From NCBI GenBank assembly GCA_021204045.1, contig JAJQAA010000018.1:1-64000 (forward strand): a stretch of DNA of 64,000 nt, written 5' to 3'. Below, piece after piece: positions 28,789-36,835 of the stretch (the first letter of the stretch is position 1; each line of letters begins with the position of its first letter). Both the position numbers and the translations under genes were made by a program. The notes beneath the pieces were generated by a model, which did not search any database, was not told the DNA's origin, and was given only the letters and a program-made list of their open reading frames with translations. The stretch comes from Clostridiales bacterium. Its GTDB lineage: Bacteria > Bacillota > Clostridia > Lachnospirales > Lachnospiraceae.

Positions 28789-29868
28789 ATGTCGTACCTG
28801 ACGCTGAAAAACATTAATAAGATTTATCCCAACGGTTATCATGCCGTCCACAATTTTAATCTGGAAATCGACAAAGGGGAATTCATCGTGTTTGTCGGCC
28901 CTTCCGGTTGTGGGAAATCGACTACGCTGCGCATGATAGCCGGGCTGGAGGATATCTCCAACGGTGATTTCCTGATCAACGGCAAACGGGCGAATGAACT
29001 GGGACCGCGTGAGCGCGAGGTGGCAATGGTTTTCCAGAGCTATGCGCTTTATCCGCAGATGACCGTATATGACAATATCGCATTTGGTCTGACTCTGCAG
29101 GGCGTTGATGAAGACGTCATCGATGAAAAGGTGAGAAATACGGCAAAAATTCTGGGACTGACGGATTATCTGGAACGTATGCCGAGAGCTCTGTCCGGAG
29201 GTCAGCGCCAGCGTGTGGCGATCGGACGTGCGCTTATCCGCAAGGTTGGTATCTTCCTGATGGATGAACCATTAAGTAACCTGGATGCGAAACAGCGTGT
29301 AACCATGCGTTCTGAGATTGCCCAGATTCATCATGAAACCGGCGCGACTACCATTTACGTCACCCATGACCAGACGGAAGCGATGACTCTGGCGGACCGG
29401 ATCGTGGTTATGAAGGATGGTTATGTACAGCAGATCGGCACCCCGCATGATCTTTACTTTGATCCGGTTAATGTGTTTGTAGCCGGTTTTATCGGAGAGC
29501 CGCCGATGAACTTTATCCGTGGTACCGTAACGAACGGGGCGATCCAGTTCGGCGACCTCACCCTGGATCTGTCGAAGAAGCTGGGAGATCGTGTGAAGGA
29601 ATACGAAGGGAAACCGATCGTATTTGGTTTCCGGCCGGAATCGATTGCCCTGGGTGAACAAAAGGACGCCTACGTGGTTGCCTGTACCGTAGAGCTGACA
29701 GAAATGCTGGGAGATAATACCAATGTCTACATCAAAGAGCAGGAGGAACGGGCAATTCTGAAAGTGGATCCCCATGATACGCCGGAAGTGGACAGCCGGA
29801 TTACCTTCTCGATTCCCTATGAGAGCGTATATCTTTTTGATGGAGAAACGGAATTTATTATCAAATAA
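28789..29868 (+). CDS. sugar ABC transporter ATP-binding protein (UgpC/MsmK-like, second copy)
   Basis: [73 protein letters not shown]-type region, TOBE-like C-terminus. Confidence 0.94.
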   Translation: MSYLTLKNINKIYPNGYHAVHNFNLEIDKGEFIVFVGPSGCGKSTTLRMIAGLEDISNGDFLINGKRANELGPREREVAMVFQSYALYPQMTVYDNIAFGLTLQGVDEDVIDEKVRNTAKILGLTDYLERMPRALSGGQRQRVAIGRALIRKVGIFLMDEPLSNLDAKQRVTMRSEIAQIHHETGATTIYVTHDQTEAMTLADRIVVMKDGYVQQIGTPHDLYFDPVNVFVAGFIGEPPMNFIRGTVTNGAIQFGDLTLDLSKKLGDRVKEYEGKPIVFGFRPESIALGEQKDAYVVACTVELTEMLGDNTNVYIKEQEERAILKVDPHDTPEVDSRITFSIPYESVYLFDGETEFIIK

Positions 29869-29881
29869 TAAATGATAATAT

Positions 29882-29912
29882 ATAAGCCACAGCGATAAGT
29901 GCTGCGGCTTAT
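29882..29912 (+). terminator. hairpin (possible attenuator/terminator) between ATPase gene and GH4
   Basis: ATAAGCCACAGC-gataagt-GCTGCGGCTTAT, 12-bp stem with one G-U pair; no clear T-tract. Confidence 0.4.
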
Positions 29913-29952
29913 GGTATGATTTGTGCTATGAAAAATAAACGGAGATATATGG

Positions 29953-31332
29953 ATGAAAGACTCAATAAAAATTGCTTATATCGGCGGCGGCTCCAGACAA
30001 TGGGCCAGAAATTTCATGCAGGATCTTGCCCTGGCGGAAGGTCTGGAAGGCGAGGTACGATTATATGATATTGATATCCCTGCTGCAGAGAGAAACCAGA
30101 TCATCGGTGAAAAAATGCAGGCGAAGCCCCAGGCGCGCTCCCATTTTCATTATCTTGTCTGCAGGGAGCTTTCCGAGGCTCTGGAGGGAGTGGACTTTGT
30201 CCTGATCTCTATCCTGCCGGGTACCTTTCGGGAAATGCGTTCCGATGTGCACGCGCCGGAGGCTTACGGGATCTGGCAGTCGGTAGGAGATACCGTGGGA
30301 CCGGGCGGTGTTTTGCGCGCGATGCGTACCGTACCGATCTATGAAGACTTTGCCCGCGCTATCTGGGAGCATTGCCCCGACGCCTGGGTTCTGAACCTGA
30401 CCAATCCCATGAGTATCTGCGTCAAAACTTTGTATCGGATATTTCCGCAGATCAAAGCCTTCGGCTGCTGTCACGAGGTGTTTCACACACAGGATTTTCT
30501 GTGCTGCGTGCTGAAGGAGATGACGGGAAAAGAGGCTTCGCGCCGCGACATCTATACGGACGCTTCCGGCATCAATCATTTTACCTGGATCACGGAAGCG
30601 CGTTATCAGGAGACGGATCTGCTCGCCCTGATGCCGGAATTTATGGAGCGCTATTATGAATCCGGCTACTGCGAGCGCGGCCCGGCAGATCTCTGGAAGA
30701 CGGATACCTTTGCCTGCGGAAACCGGGTAAAGATGGATCTGCTGCGCCGTTACGGAGCCCTTGCGGCCGCGGGCGACCGGCATCTGGCGGAATTTGTCAA
30801 TGGCGACTGGTACCTGAAGGATCCGGAAACGGTGGCAAAATGGCACTTTGCCCTTACTACGGTGGATTACAGAGAGGAAAAACAGGACCGGCTCGTTCGG
30901 GAATCCATAGAGATGGCCGAGGGGAGAATGGAAGTGCCTCTGGCTGAATCCGGGGAGGAACTGGTACGCCTTTTGCGTGGTATTCTGGGCGAGAAAGTTG
31001 TGATTTCCAATGTCAATCTGCCCAATCGCGGGCAGATGCCGGGAATTCCTTCCGGCGCGATTGTGGAGACAAACTGCATCTTCACGAACGGCTTTGTTGA
31101 ACCGGTTGTTTCCAAACCGCTGCCGTCCGCAGCACTGGCTCTTGTGCGCGCAAACAGCGACAATATTGATATTCTGTCGGACGCGATTGAGGAACGCGAT
31201 ATGGAAAAGATTTTCAGCGCGTTTCTGCACCAGCCGTCTTGCGCAAAGCTTTCGATCGGACAGGCGAGAGAGCTGTTTCGCATTATGTGTGAAAATACGA
31301 GACCATACCTGGAACCGTATTTTCGGCTGTAG
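29953..31332 (+). CDS. glycoside hydrolase family 4 (LplD-type alpha-galacturonidase-like)
   Basis: IKIAYIGGGSRQWARNFMQDLALAEGLEGEVRLYDID, NLTNPMSICVKTLYRIFPQIKAFGCCHEVFHTQ (GH4 CHEV variant), SGINHFTWI. Confidence 0.87.
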   Translation: MKDSIKIAYIGGGSRQWARNFMQDLALAEGLEGEVRLYDIDIPAAERNQIIGEKMQAKPQARSHFHYLVCRELSEALEGVDFVLISILPGTFREMRSDVHAPEAYGIWQSVGDTVGPGGVLRAMRTVPIYEDFARAIWEHCPDAWVLNLTNPMSICVKTLYRIFPQIKAFGCCHEVFHTQDFLCCVLKEMTGKEASRRDIYTDASGINHFTWITEARYQETDLLALMPEFMERYYESGYCERGPADLWKTDTFACGNRVKMDLLRRYGALAAAGDRHLAEFVNGDWYLKDPETVAKWHFALTTVDYREEKQDRLVRESIEMAEGRMEVPLAESGEELVRLLRGILGEKVVISNVNLPNRGQMPGIPSGAIVETNCIFTNGFVEPVVSKPLPSAALALVRANSDNIDILSDAIEERDMEKIFSAFLHQPSCAKLSIGQARELFRIMCENTRPYLEPYFRL

Positions 31333-31463
31333 AAAAACGATAAACGGAAATGCTTCTGACATGGCTGAGACCTATTCATGATGCCGTGACAGGAGCATTT
31401 TGCGTTGCAATTTTCATTATTACTTCACATTTTCTGTAATCGACTGTATTTTTTCAAAAAGTC

Positions 31464-31494
31464 TTGACTCTATGATTATCACAAAGTTTAAAAT
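31464..31494 (+). promoter_or_regulatory. MerR-type promoter/operator: TTGACT, 19-bp spacer, TAAAAT
   Basis: -35 TTGACT 31464-31469 and -10 TAAAAT 31489-31494 are 19 bp apart; spacer region carries dyad ACTCTATGA-TTA-TCACAAAGT (31467-31487, 7/9 complementary). The operon encodes a MerR protein. Confidence 0.6.
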
Positions 31495-31530
31495 ATAATA
31501 CAAATGACTTTATGGTAGGAGGTTTTTTTG

Positions 31531-32868
31531 ATGAATGCAGCATCAAAACTAAAAAAACTGGGCATAGAACAGACTTTGAACTATGCCTATAAAGATCCGG
31601 ACAAAAATTTACCGGTTTTAATGGACTGGGCAGATAAGTTTTCAAACGGCTTGTTTTCCGGTTCCAGAAAAGCAATCCGCAACGCGATTACCGATCCATC
31701 CGATCCATATTATAGCTTTATCCGTCATATTTTTCAGAACGTCGATCCACATGTCGCAAAAACACTGATCACCAATTTTTTTATCAATTCCGCGCTGGAT
31801 GGAGGTAAGATCCAGGAAGAAAGCAGGAAGAAATACGGATGCAGTATTCCATGGGCAATCCTTCTTGATCCGACATCTGCGTGCAACCTTCACTGTACAG
31901 GCTGCTGGGCGGCGGAATATGGAAACAAGCTGAATTTGAGCTTTGACGAAATTGATCACATTATCAGCCAGGGGAAAGAACTCGGAATTTACATGTATAT
32001 TTACACCGGGGGAGAGCCTCTTGTGCGCAAGACAGATCTAATCCGTCTGTGTGAAAAACATTCGGACTGTGTGTTCCTTTGCTTTACCAATGGTACATTA
32101 ATTGATGATATGTTTGCTGATGAGATGCTGCGTGTGGGGAATTTCGTACCCGCGATTTCTCTGGAGGGATTTGAAAATGCTACGGATGCCCGTCGTGGAG
32201 ATGGTATCTACAAGAAAGTGACCGAGGTCATGCAGCTCCTTCAGAGCAAAAAACTGGTATTTGGCATATCCTGTTGTTATACACGTGCCAATTATGAATC
32301 CATTTCTTCGGAAGAATATTTTGATTCCATGATCGATATGGGCGCGTATTTTGTGTGGTATTTTCATTATATGCCTGTTGGGAACGACGCGGCATTGGAA
32401 CTTCTTCCAACGCCTGCCCAGCGATGCGGCATGTACGAAAAAATACGTCGTTACCGGACAACGAAACCGCTTTTTGCTATGGATTTTCAGAATGATGCTG
32501 AATATGTAGGCGGTTGTATTGCCGGCGGACGGTATTATCTGCATATTAACGCAAACGGAGATGTCGAACCATGTGTGTTCGTTCATTATTCTGATTCAAA
32601 TATCAGGGAAAAATCCTTACTGGATGCGCTGCGTTCACCGTTAATGATGGCATATCATGACGGCCAGCCGTTTAACCATAATATGCTGCGCCCTTGTCCT
32701 ATACTGGAAAATCCCGAAAAACTTCGTCATATAGTAACAGAGACCGGCGCGCATTCTACGGATTTACAATCCCCGGAAAGCGTAGAACACCTCTGTTCGA
32801 AATGTGATCAGTATGCCAGAGACTGGCTTCCGGAGGCAGAAAAGCTCTGGGAAAAAGACAAGCGCTAA
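31531..32868 (+). CDS. radical SAM protein with C-terminal SPASM-like Cys cluster
   Basis: WAILLDPTSACNLHCTGCWAAEYG (CxxxCxxC), IYTGGEPLVRK, ISLEG; C-terminal CVFVHYSD...CPILENPEKL...CSKCDQYARDW. Confidence 0.9.
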   Translation: MNAASKLKKLGIEQTLNYAYKDPDKNLPVLMDWADKFSNGLFSGSRKAIRNAITDPSDPYYSFIRHIFQNVDPHVAKTLITNFFINSALDGGKIQEESRKKYGCSIPWAILLDPTSACNLHCTGCWAAEYGNKLNLSFDEIDHIISQGKELGIYMYIYTGGEPLVRKTDLIRLCEKHSDCVFLCFTNGTLIDDMFADEMLRVGNFVPAISLEGFENATDARRGDGIYKKVTEVMQLLQSKKLVFGISCCYTRANYESISSEEYFDSMIDMGAYFVWYFHYMPVGNDAALELLPTPAQRCGMYEKIRRYRTTKPLFAMDFQNDAEYVGGCIAGGRYYLHINANGDVEPCVFVHYSDSNIREKSLLDALRSPLMMAYHDGQPFNHNMLRPCPILENPEKLRHIVTETGAHSTDLQSPESVEHLCSKCDQYARDWLPEAEKLWEKDKR

Positions 32869-32911
32869 CATTAAAATTTATGGTGAAATGCGAGGAGGAG
32901 GTTCGATCGTT

Positions 32912-34084
32912 ATGGTGGAACAGGCAGAAGAAAAAGCGATGGTGCAATTCCTGAGTAAATTTGACAAGTCTCCTTTTTTGATCCGTTTTCCCGATAATGA
33001 GTATACGATCGGAGAGGGCGATCCTGTATTTACTATCTGTATGAAAAAAGCAATCCCGTTAGCCGATCTGCTGAAAAGCACGTCGATCGCACTGGGAGAG
33101 GCTTACATGGATGGAACTCTGGATATTGAAGGAAATCTTTATGAGGCACTGGATCATTTCCTGGGACAGATGGGTTCATTCTCAACAGATGAAAATGCAC
33201 TGAAAAAGCTGATTTATTCATCTGTCACAAAGAAAAATCAGAAGAAAGAAGTCAGCAGCCATTATGATATCGGGAACGATTTCTATCGCTTATGGCTTGA
33301 TGAAACCATGAGTTATTCCTGCGCGTATTTTAAGCATCCGACAGATTCCCTGTATGAAGCGCAGAAGAACAAAACAGAACGAATCCTCGAAAAATTGTAT
33401 CTGAAAGAAGGAATGACGCTCCTGGATATTGGCTGCGGATGGGGCTATCTGCTGATTGAGGCGGCCAAAAAATACAAGGTTCATGGCATGGGAATTACGT
33501 TAAGTGATGAACAGTATAAAGAATTCCAAAAACGTATTGAAGAAGAAGGACTTCAGGATTTTCTTACGGTGGTACTGATGGATTACCGTGATCTGCCGAA
33601 GACCGGAAAGCAATTTGACAGAATCGTCAGCGTGGGAATGGTGGAGCACGTTGGCAGAGACCATTATTCTCTTTTTCTCGACTGCGTCGACTCTGTACTG
33701 AAAGAAAGCGGCATATTTCTGCTTCATTTTATCAGCGCGCTGAAAGAACATCCGGGTGATGCCTGGATAAAAAAATACATCTTTCCGGGCGGAGTGGTGC
33801 CAAGTCTGCGGGAAATGCTCTCCTGTGCGGCGGAAAATCGCTTTCACACAATGGATGTGGAAAACCTGCGGCTTCATTATCACCGCACGCTGCTTTGCTG
33901 GGAAAAAAATTATATGGAGCATGTAGGAGAAGTGCGTCAGATGTTTGACGAACGGTTTGTGCGGATGTGGGATCTATATCTTTCTTCCTGTGCGGCGACC
34001 TTCCATAACGGAATCATTGATGTTCACCAGATTATATTTACAAAAGGAATCAATAATGATCTGCCTATGACGAGGTGGTATTAA
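32912..34084 (+). CDS. cyclopropane-fatty-acyl-phospholipid synthase family (SAM methyltransferase)
   Basis: VSSHYDIGNDFYRLWLDETMSYSCAYF, LLDIGCGWGYLLIEAAKKY, GMGITLSDEQ, VSVGMVEHVGRDHYSLF, YIFPGGVVPSLREM. Confidence 0.94.
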   Translation: MVEQAEEKAMVQFLSKFDKSPFLIRFPDNEYTIGEGDPVFTICMKKAIPLADLLKSTSIALGEAYMDGTLDIEGNLYEALDHFLGQMGSFSTDENALKKLIYSSVTKKNQKKEVSSHYDIGNDFYRLWLDETMSYSCAYFKHPTDSLYEAQKNKTERILEKLYLKEGMTLLDIGCGWGYLLIEAAKKYKVHGMGITLSDEQYKEFQKRIEEEGLQDFLTVVLMDYRDLPKTGKQFDRIVSVGMVEHVGRDHYSLFLDCVDSVLKESGIFLLHFISALKEHPGDAWIKKYIFPGGVVPSLREMLSCAAENRFHTMDVENLRLHYHRTLLCWEKNYMEHVGEVRQMFDERFVRMWDLYLSSCAATFHNGIIDVHQIIFTKGINNDLPMTRWY

Positions 34085-34103
34085 ATTATCAGGAGATACT
34101 ATT

Positions 34104-34880
34104 TTGGAAAATTATCTGTCAATCGGTGAAGTGGCAAAAATTCGAAACATAGATGCGCAGTCGCTGCGTTATTATGAAAAAATCGGAATTTTGATTCCGG
34201 CCTATGTGAATCCGGAAAACGGGTATCGTTATTATTCTCTCGAACAGCTTCCGATACTCGATACGATTATTTTATGTATTAATCTGGATATTCCGCTTAA
34301 ACGGCTTAAAGAATATTTCGATGATTCCGGGCAGTTCGAATTTGAGCACCTGTTGAACGATGGAAGGAAAATCGCGAAGGAAAAGACTAAGAAGATCAAT
34401 TCCGGCATTCATTCGATTGACAGAGCTTTAAGGCATATAAACGAACAAAAAGCATTTCAGGGAAGGAAGGGGTACTATACACGTTATATTCCGCGGCGTT
34501 TTATTATAAGCATTCCCTGTGATGAAAGTCTGGATGCGAAAACGTACGAAAAAAATTTGTCGCTCCTTTTGAATCTTGCAAAGCAAAAGGATTTCCATGC
34601 TTCTTTTCTTCATGGTACCATTTCCACATACGAGGATGGAAAATATTTGTCTTCAAAAATGTTTTTGGAGGTAGCTCCGGACAAATCCTCCTCAATACAA
34701 TCGCTGCCAGAGGGAAATTATCTCTGCTTTCAGGGATTGCGAAATGCTCATTTGGATCCGTCCGAAATTTTTGCAGAAAAAATAATTGCCAGAAAACAAA
34801 CGGATGTGATTGTTTCCAGTATGTCGTCGGCTACATATAAATTTGATGAAGTTGTTATGGAATTTCAGACATATGATTAG
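34104..34880 (+). CDS. MerR family regulator with C-terminal effector-binding region (BmrR/GyrI-like)
   Basis: LSIGEVAKIRNIDAQSLRYYEKIGILIPAYVNPENGYRYYSLEQLPILDTI; long C-terminal domain; TTG start. Confidence 0.9.
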   Translation: MENYLSIGEVAKIRNIDAQSLRYYEKIGILIPAYVNPENGYRYYSLEQLPILDTIILCINLDIPLKRLKEYFDDSGQFEFEHLLNDGRKIAKEKTKKINSGIHSIDRALRHINEQKAFQGRKGYYTRYIPRRFIISIPCDESLDAKTYEKNLSLLLNLAKQKDFHASFLHGTISTYEDGKYLSSKMFLEVAPDKSSSIQSLPEGNYLCFQGLRNAHLDPSEIFAEKIIARKQTDVIVSSMSSATYKFDEVVMEFQTYD

Positions 34881-34971
34881 AGAGATTCGCCTGTGTTTAT
34901 ACCGGCGTTTGTATTAAATTACTGTAAGATACCGAATAGTGTTAGGGTCGGGCGACATTAACAATAGGTCA

Positions 34972-34998
34972 GGGCAGCGATTTTTGCTGCTCTTTTTT
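34972..34998 (+). terminator. intrinsic terminator of the radical SAM/CFA/MerR operon
   Basis: GGGCAGC-gattttt-GCTGCTC followed by TTTTTT. Confidence 0.75.
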
Positions 34999-35012
34999 GT
35001 CGGAGTATGATC

Positions 35013-35041
35013 TTGCACGAAATCAGAGCAAGTAGTATTAT
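35013..35041 (+). promoter_or_regulatory. sigma-A-like promoter upstream of sufC
   Basis: TTGCAC (35013-35018), 17-bp spacer, TATTAT (35036-35041), located 36 bp upstream of ATG 35077. Confidence 0.5.
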
Positions 35042-35076
35042 ACTGATGAGGAATTATACGCTAGGAGGTACAGGAA

Positions 35077-35802
35077 ATGCTTGAATTACAGGACATATGC
35101 TTTCAGGCGGAAGATGGTCACAAGGAGAAAGGGATTCTAAAGCATATCAATCTGAAAATCGAAGATGGCTTCGTGGCAGTCACAGGACCAAACGGCGGCG
35201 GCAAATCCACGATGGCGAAGGTCATTGCGGGAATCGTAAAACCGACTTCCGGAAGAGTATTGCTTGACGGGGAGGATATCACGGAGCTGTCGATCACCGA
35301 GCGGGCAAAAAAAGGGATCAGTTTCGCGTTCCAGCAGCCGGTTCGTTTTAAGGGACTTACGGTTCTGGATCTCATTAACCTGGCGCATGGAGAGCCGCTC
35401 TCGGTGAATGACGCCTGTAAATATCTTTCCGAGGTAGGGCTCTGTGCGAAGGATTATATCAACCGGGAAGTCAACGCGTCCCTGTCCGGCGGGGAACTGA
35501 AGCGCATCGAGATCGCGATGGTGATCGTGAGAGGCACGAAGCTATCGATTTTCGACGAGCCGGAAGCGGGCATCGACTTATGGAGCTTCAACAACCTGAT
35601 TCGGGTATTCGAAGCACTGCGGACAAACATCAACGGTTCGATCCTGATCATTTCTCATCAGGAACGGATCCTGAACATTGCGGATCGCATTATTGTCCTT
35701 GCGGATGGCGAGGTACAGGCGGAGGGAGCGCGGGAGGAGATTCTCCCGGGACTACTGACCGGCGTGCAGGCTTGCAGCGCTTTGATGGAAAAAGTGGTAT
35801 AG
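35077..35802 (+). CDS. sufC: Fe-S assembly ATPase SufC-like
   Basis: VAVTGPNGGGKSTMAKVIAGIVKPTSGRVLLDGEDITELSITERAKKGISFAFQQPVRFKGLTV, NASLSGGELKRIEIAMVIVRGTKLSIFDEPEAGIDLWSF; paired with SufB-like gene. Confidence 0.87.
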   Translation: MLELQDICFQAEDGHKEKGILKHINLKIEDGFVAVTGPNGGGKSTMAKVIAGIVKPTSGRVLLDGEDITELSITERAKKGISFAFQQPVRFKGLTVLDLINLAHGEPLSVNDACKYLSEVGLCAKDYINREVNASLSGGELKRIEIAMVIVRGTKLSIFDEPEAGIDLWSFNNLIRVFEALRTNINGSILIISHQERILNIADRIIVLADGEVQAEGAREEILPGLLTGVQACSALMEKVV

Positions 35803-35805
35803 GAG

Positions 35806-36732
35806 ATGAAAAAGATGGATCAGCTTCAATTGCATATGTTACAAATGGTGGCCGACTTAGACGGCATTCCCCAGGGAGCCTACAATATTCGCGACAATGG
35901 GTCGCTGGCGGGGAGAAATATGACCGCGAACATCGATATCGTGTCAAAGCAGGATAAGCCGGGCATCGACATTATCATAAAACCGGGCACAAAAAATGAG
36001 AGCGTGCATATCCCGGTCATCGTCAGCCAGAGCGGGCTGAAGGATCTGGTTTATAATGATTTTTACATCGGGGAGGACGCCGATGTGACGATTGTGGCAG
36101 GCTGCGGTATCCATTGCGGTGGCGGGCAGGACACGGAGCACGATGGCATCCACGAGTTCCATATCGGAAAGAACGCGAGGGTGCGCTACATCGAGAAACA
36201 CTATGGCGAAGGGGAAGGCAGCGGTGGGCGCATTCTCAACCCAACCACGATTATTCATATTGATGAAAACGGTTATATGGAGATGGAGACGACCCAGATC
36301 AAGGGCGTCGATTCAACGATCCGCGATACCTCGGCGGATCTGAAGGACGGGGCGACGCTTATTATTAAGGAAAAGATCATGACTCATGAGAATCAGTATG
36401 CGGAGACGAATTTCGAGGTCGATCTGAATGGCGTGGGTTCTCATGCGGACGTGGTATCCCGCTCAGTGGCGAAAGGAAACTCCAGCCAAGTGTTCAACTC
36501 GAAAATCCGCGGCAACAACGCCTGCTACGGGCACACGGAATGTGACGCGATCCTGATGGACAAGGGGCATGTGAACGCGGTCCCGTCGCTGGACGCAAAC
36601 AATCTGGAAGCCAGCCTGATCCATGAGGCGGCCATCGGAAAAATCGCGGGTGAGCAGATTATCAAGCTGATGACGCTCGGGCTGACAGAGGAGGAAGCGG
36701 AGGAGCAGATTGTAAATGGATTCTTAAAATAA
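35806..36732 (+). CDS. sufB: SufB/SufD family Fe-S scaffold-like protein
   Basis: GRNMTANIDIVSKQDKPGIDIIIKPG ... SQVFNSKIRGNNACYGHTECDAILMDKGHVNAVPSLDANNLEASLIHEAAIGKIAGEQIIKLMTLGLTEEEAEEQIVNGFLK (SufBD core). Confidence 0.9.
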   Translation: MKKMDQLQLHMLQMVADLDGIPQGAYNIRDNGSLAGRNMTANIDIVSKQDKPGIDIIIKPGTKNESVHIPVIVSQSGLKDLVYNDFYIGEDADVTIVAGCGIHCGGGQDTEHDGIHEFHIGKNARVRYIEKHYGEGEGSGGRILNPTTIIHIDENGYMEMETTQIKGVDSTIRDTSADLKDGATLIIKEKIMTHENQYAETNFEVDLNGVGSHADVVSRSVAKGNSSQVFNSKIRGNNACYGHTECDAILMDKGHVNAVPSLDANNLEASLIHEAAIGKIAGEQIIKLMTLGLTEEEAEEQIVNGFLK

Positions 36733-36835
36733 ATGAAAATGGATGGACAGCCGCGTTTCCCGGTGTTAAAATATTACTGTTTGACCTGAAAACTAACGCA
36801 TAGAAATACGGCGATCAATTTCCGGAGGCTTCCCA

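Noticed and set aside
30061-31362. Minus-strand ORF of 433 aa opposite GH4
   Set aside because: Antisense shadow ORF, no domain recognised.
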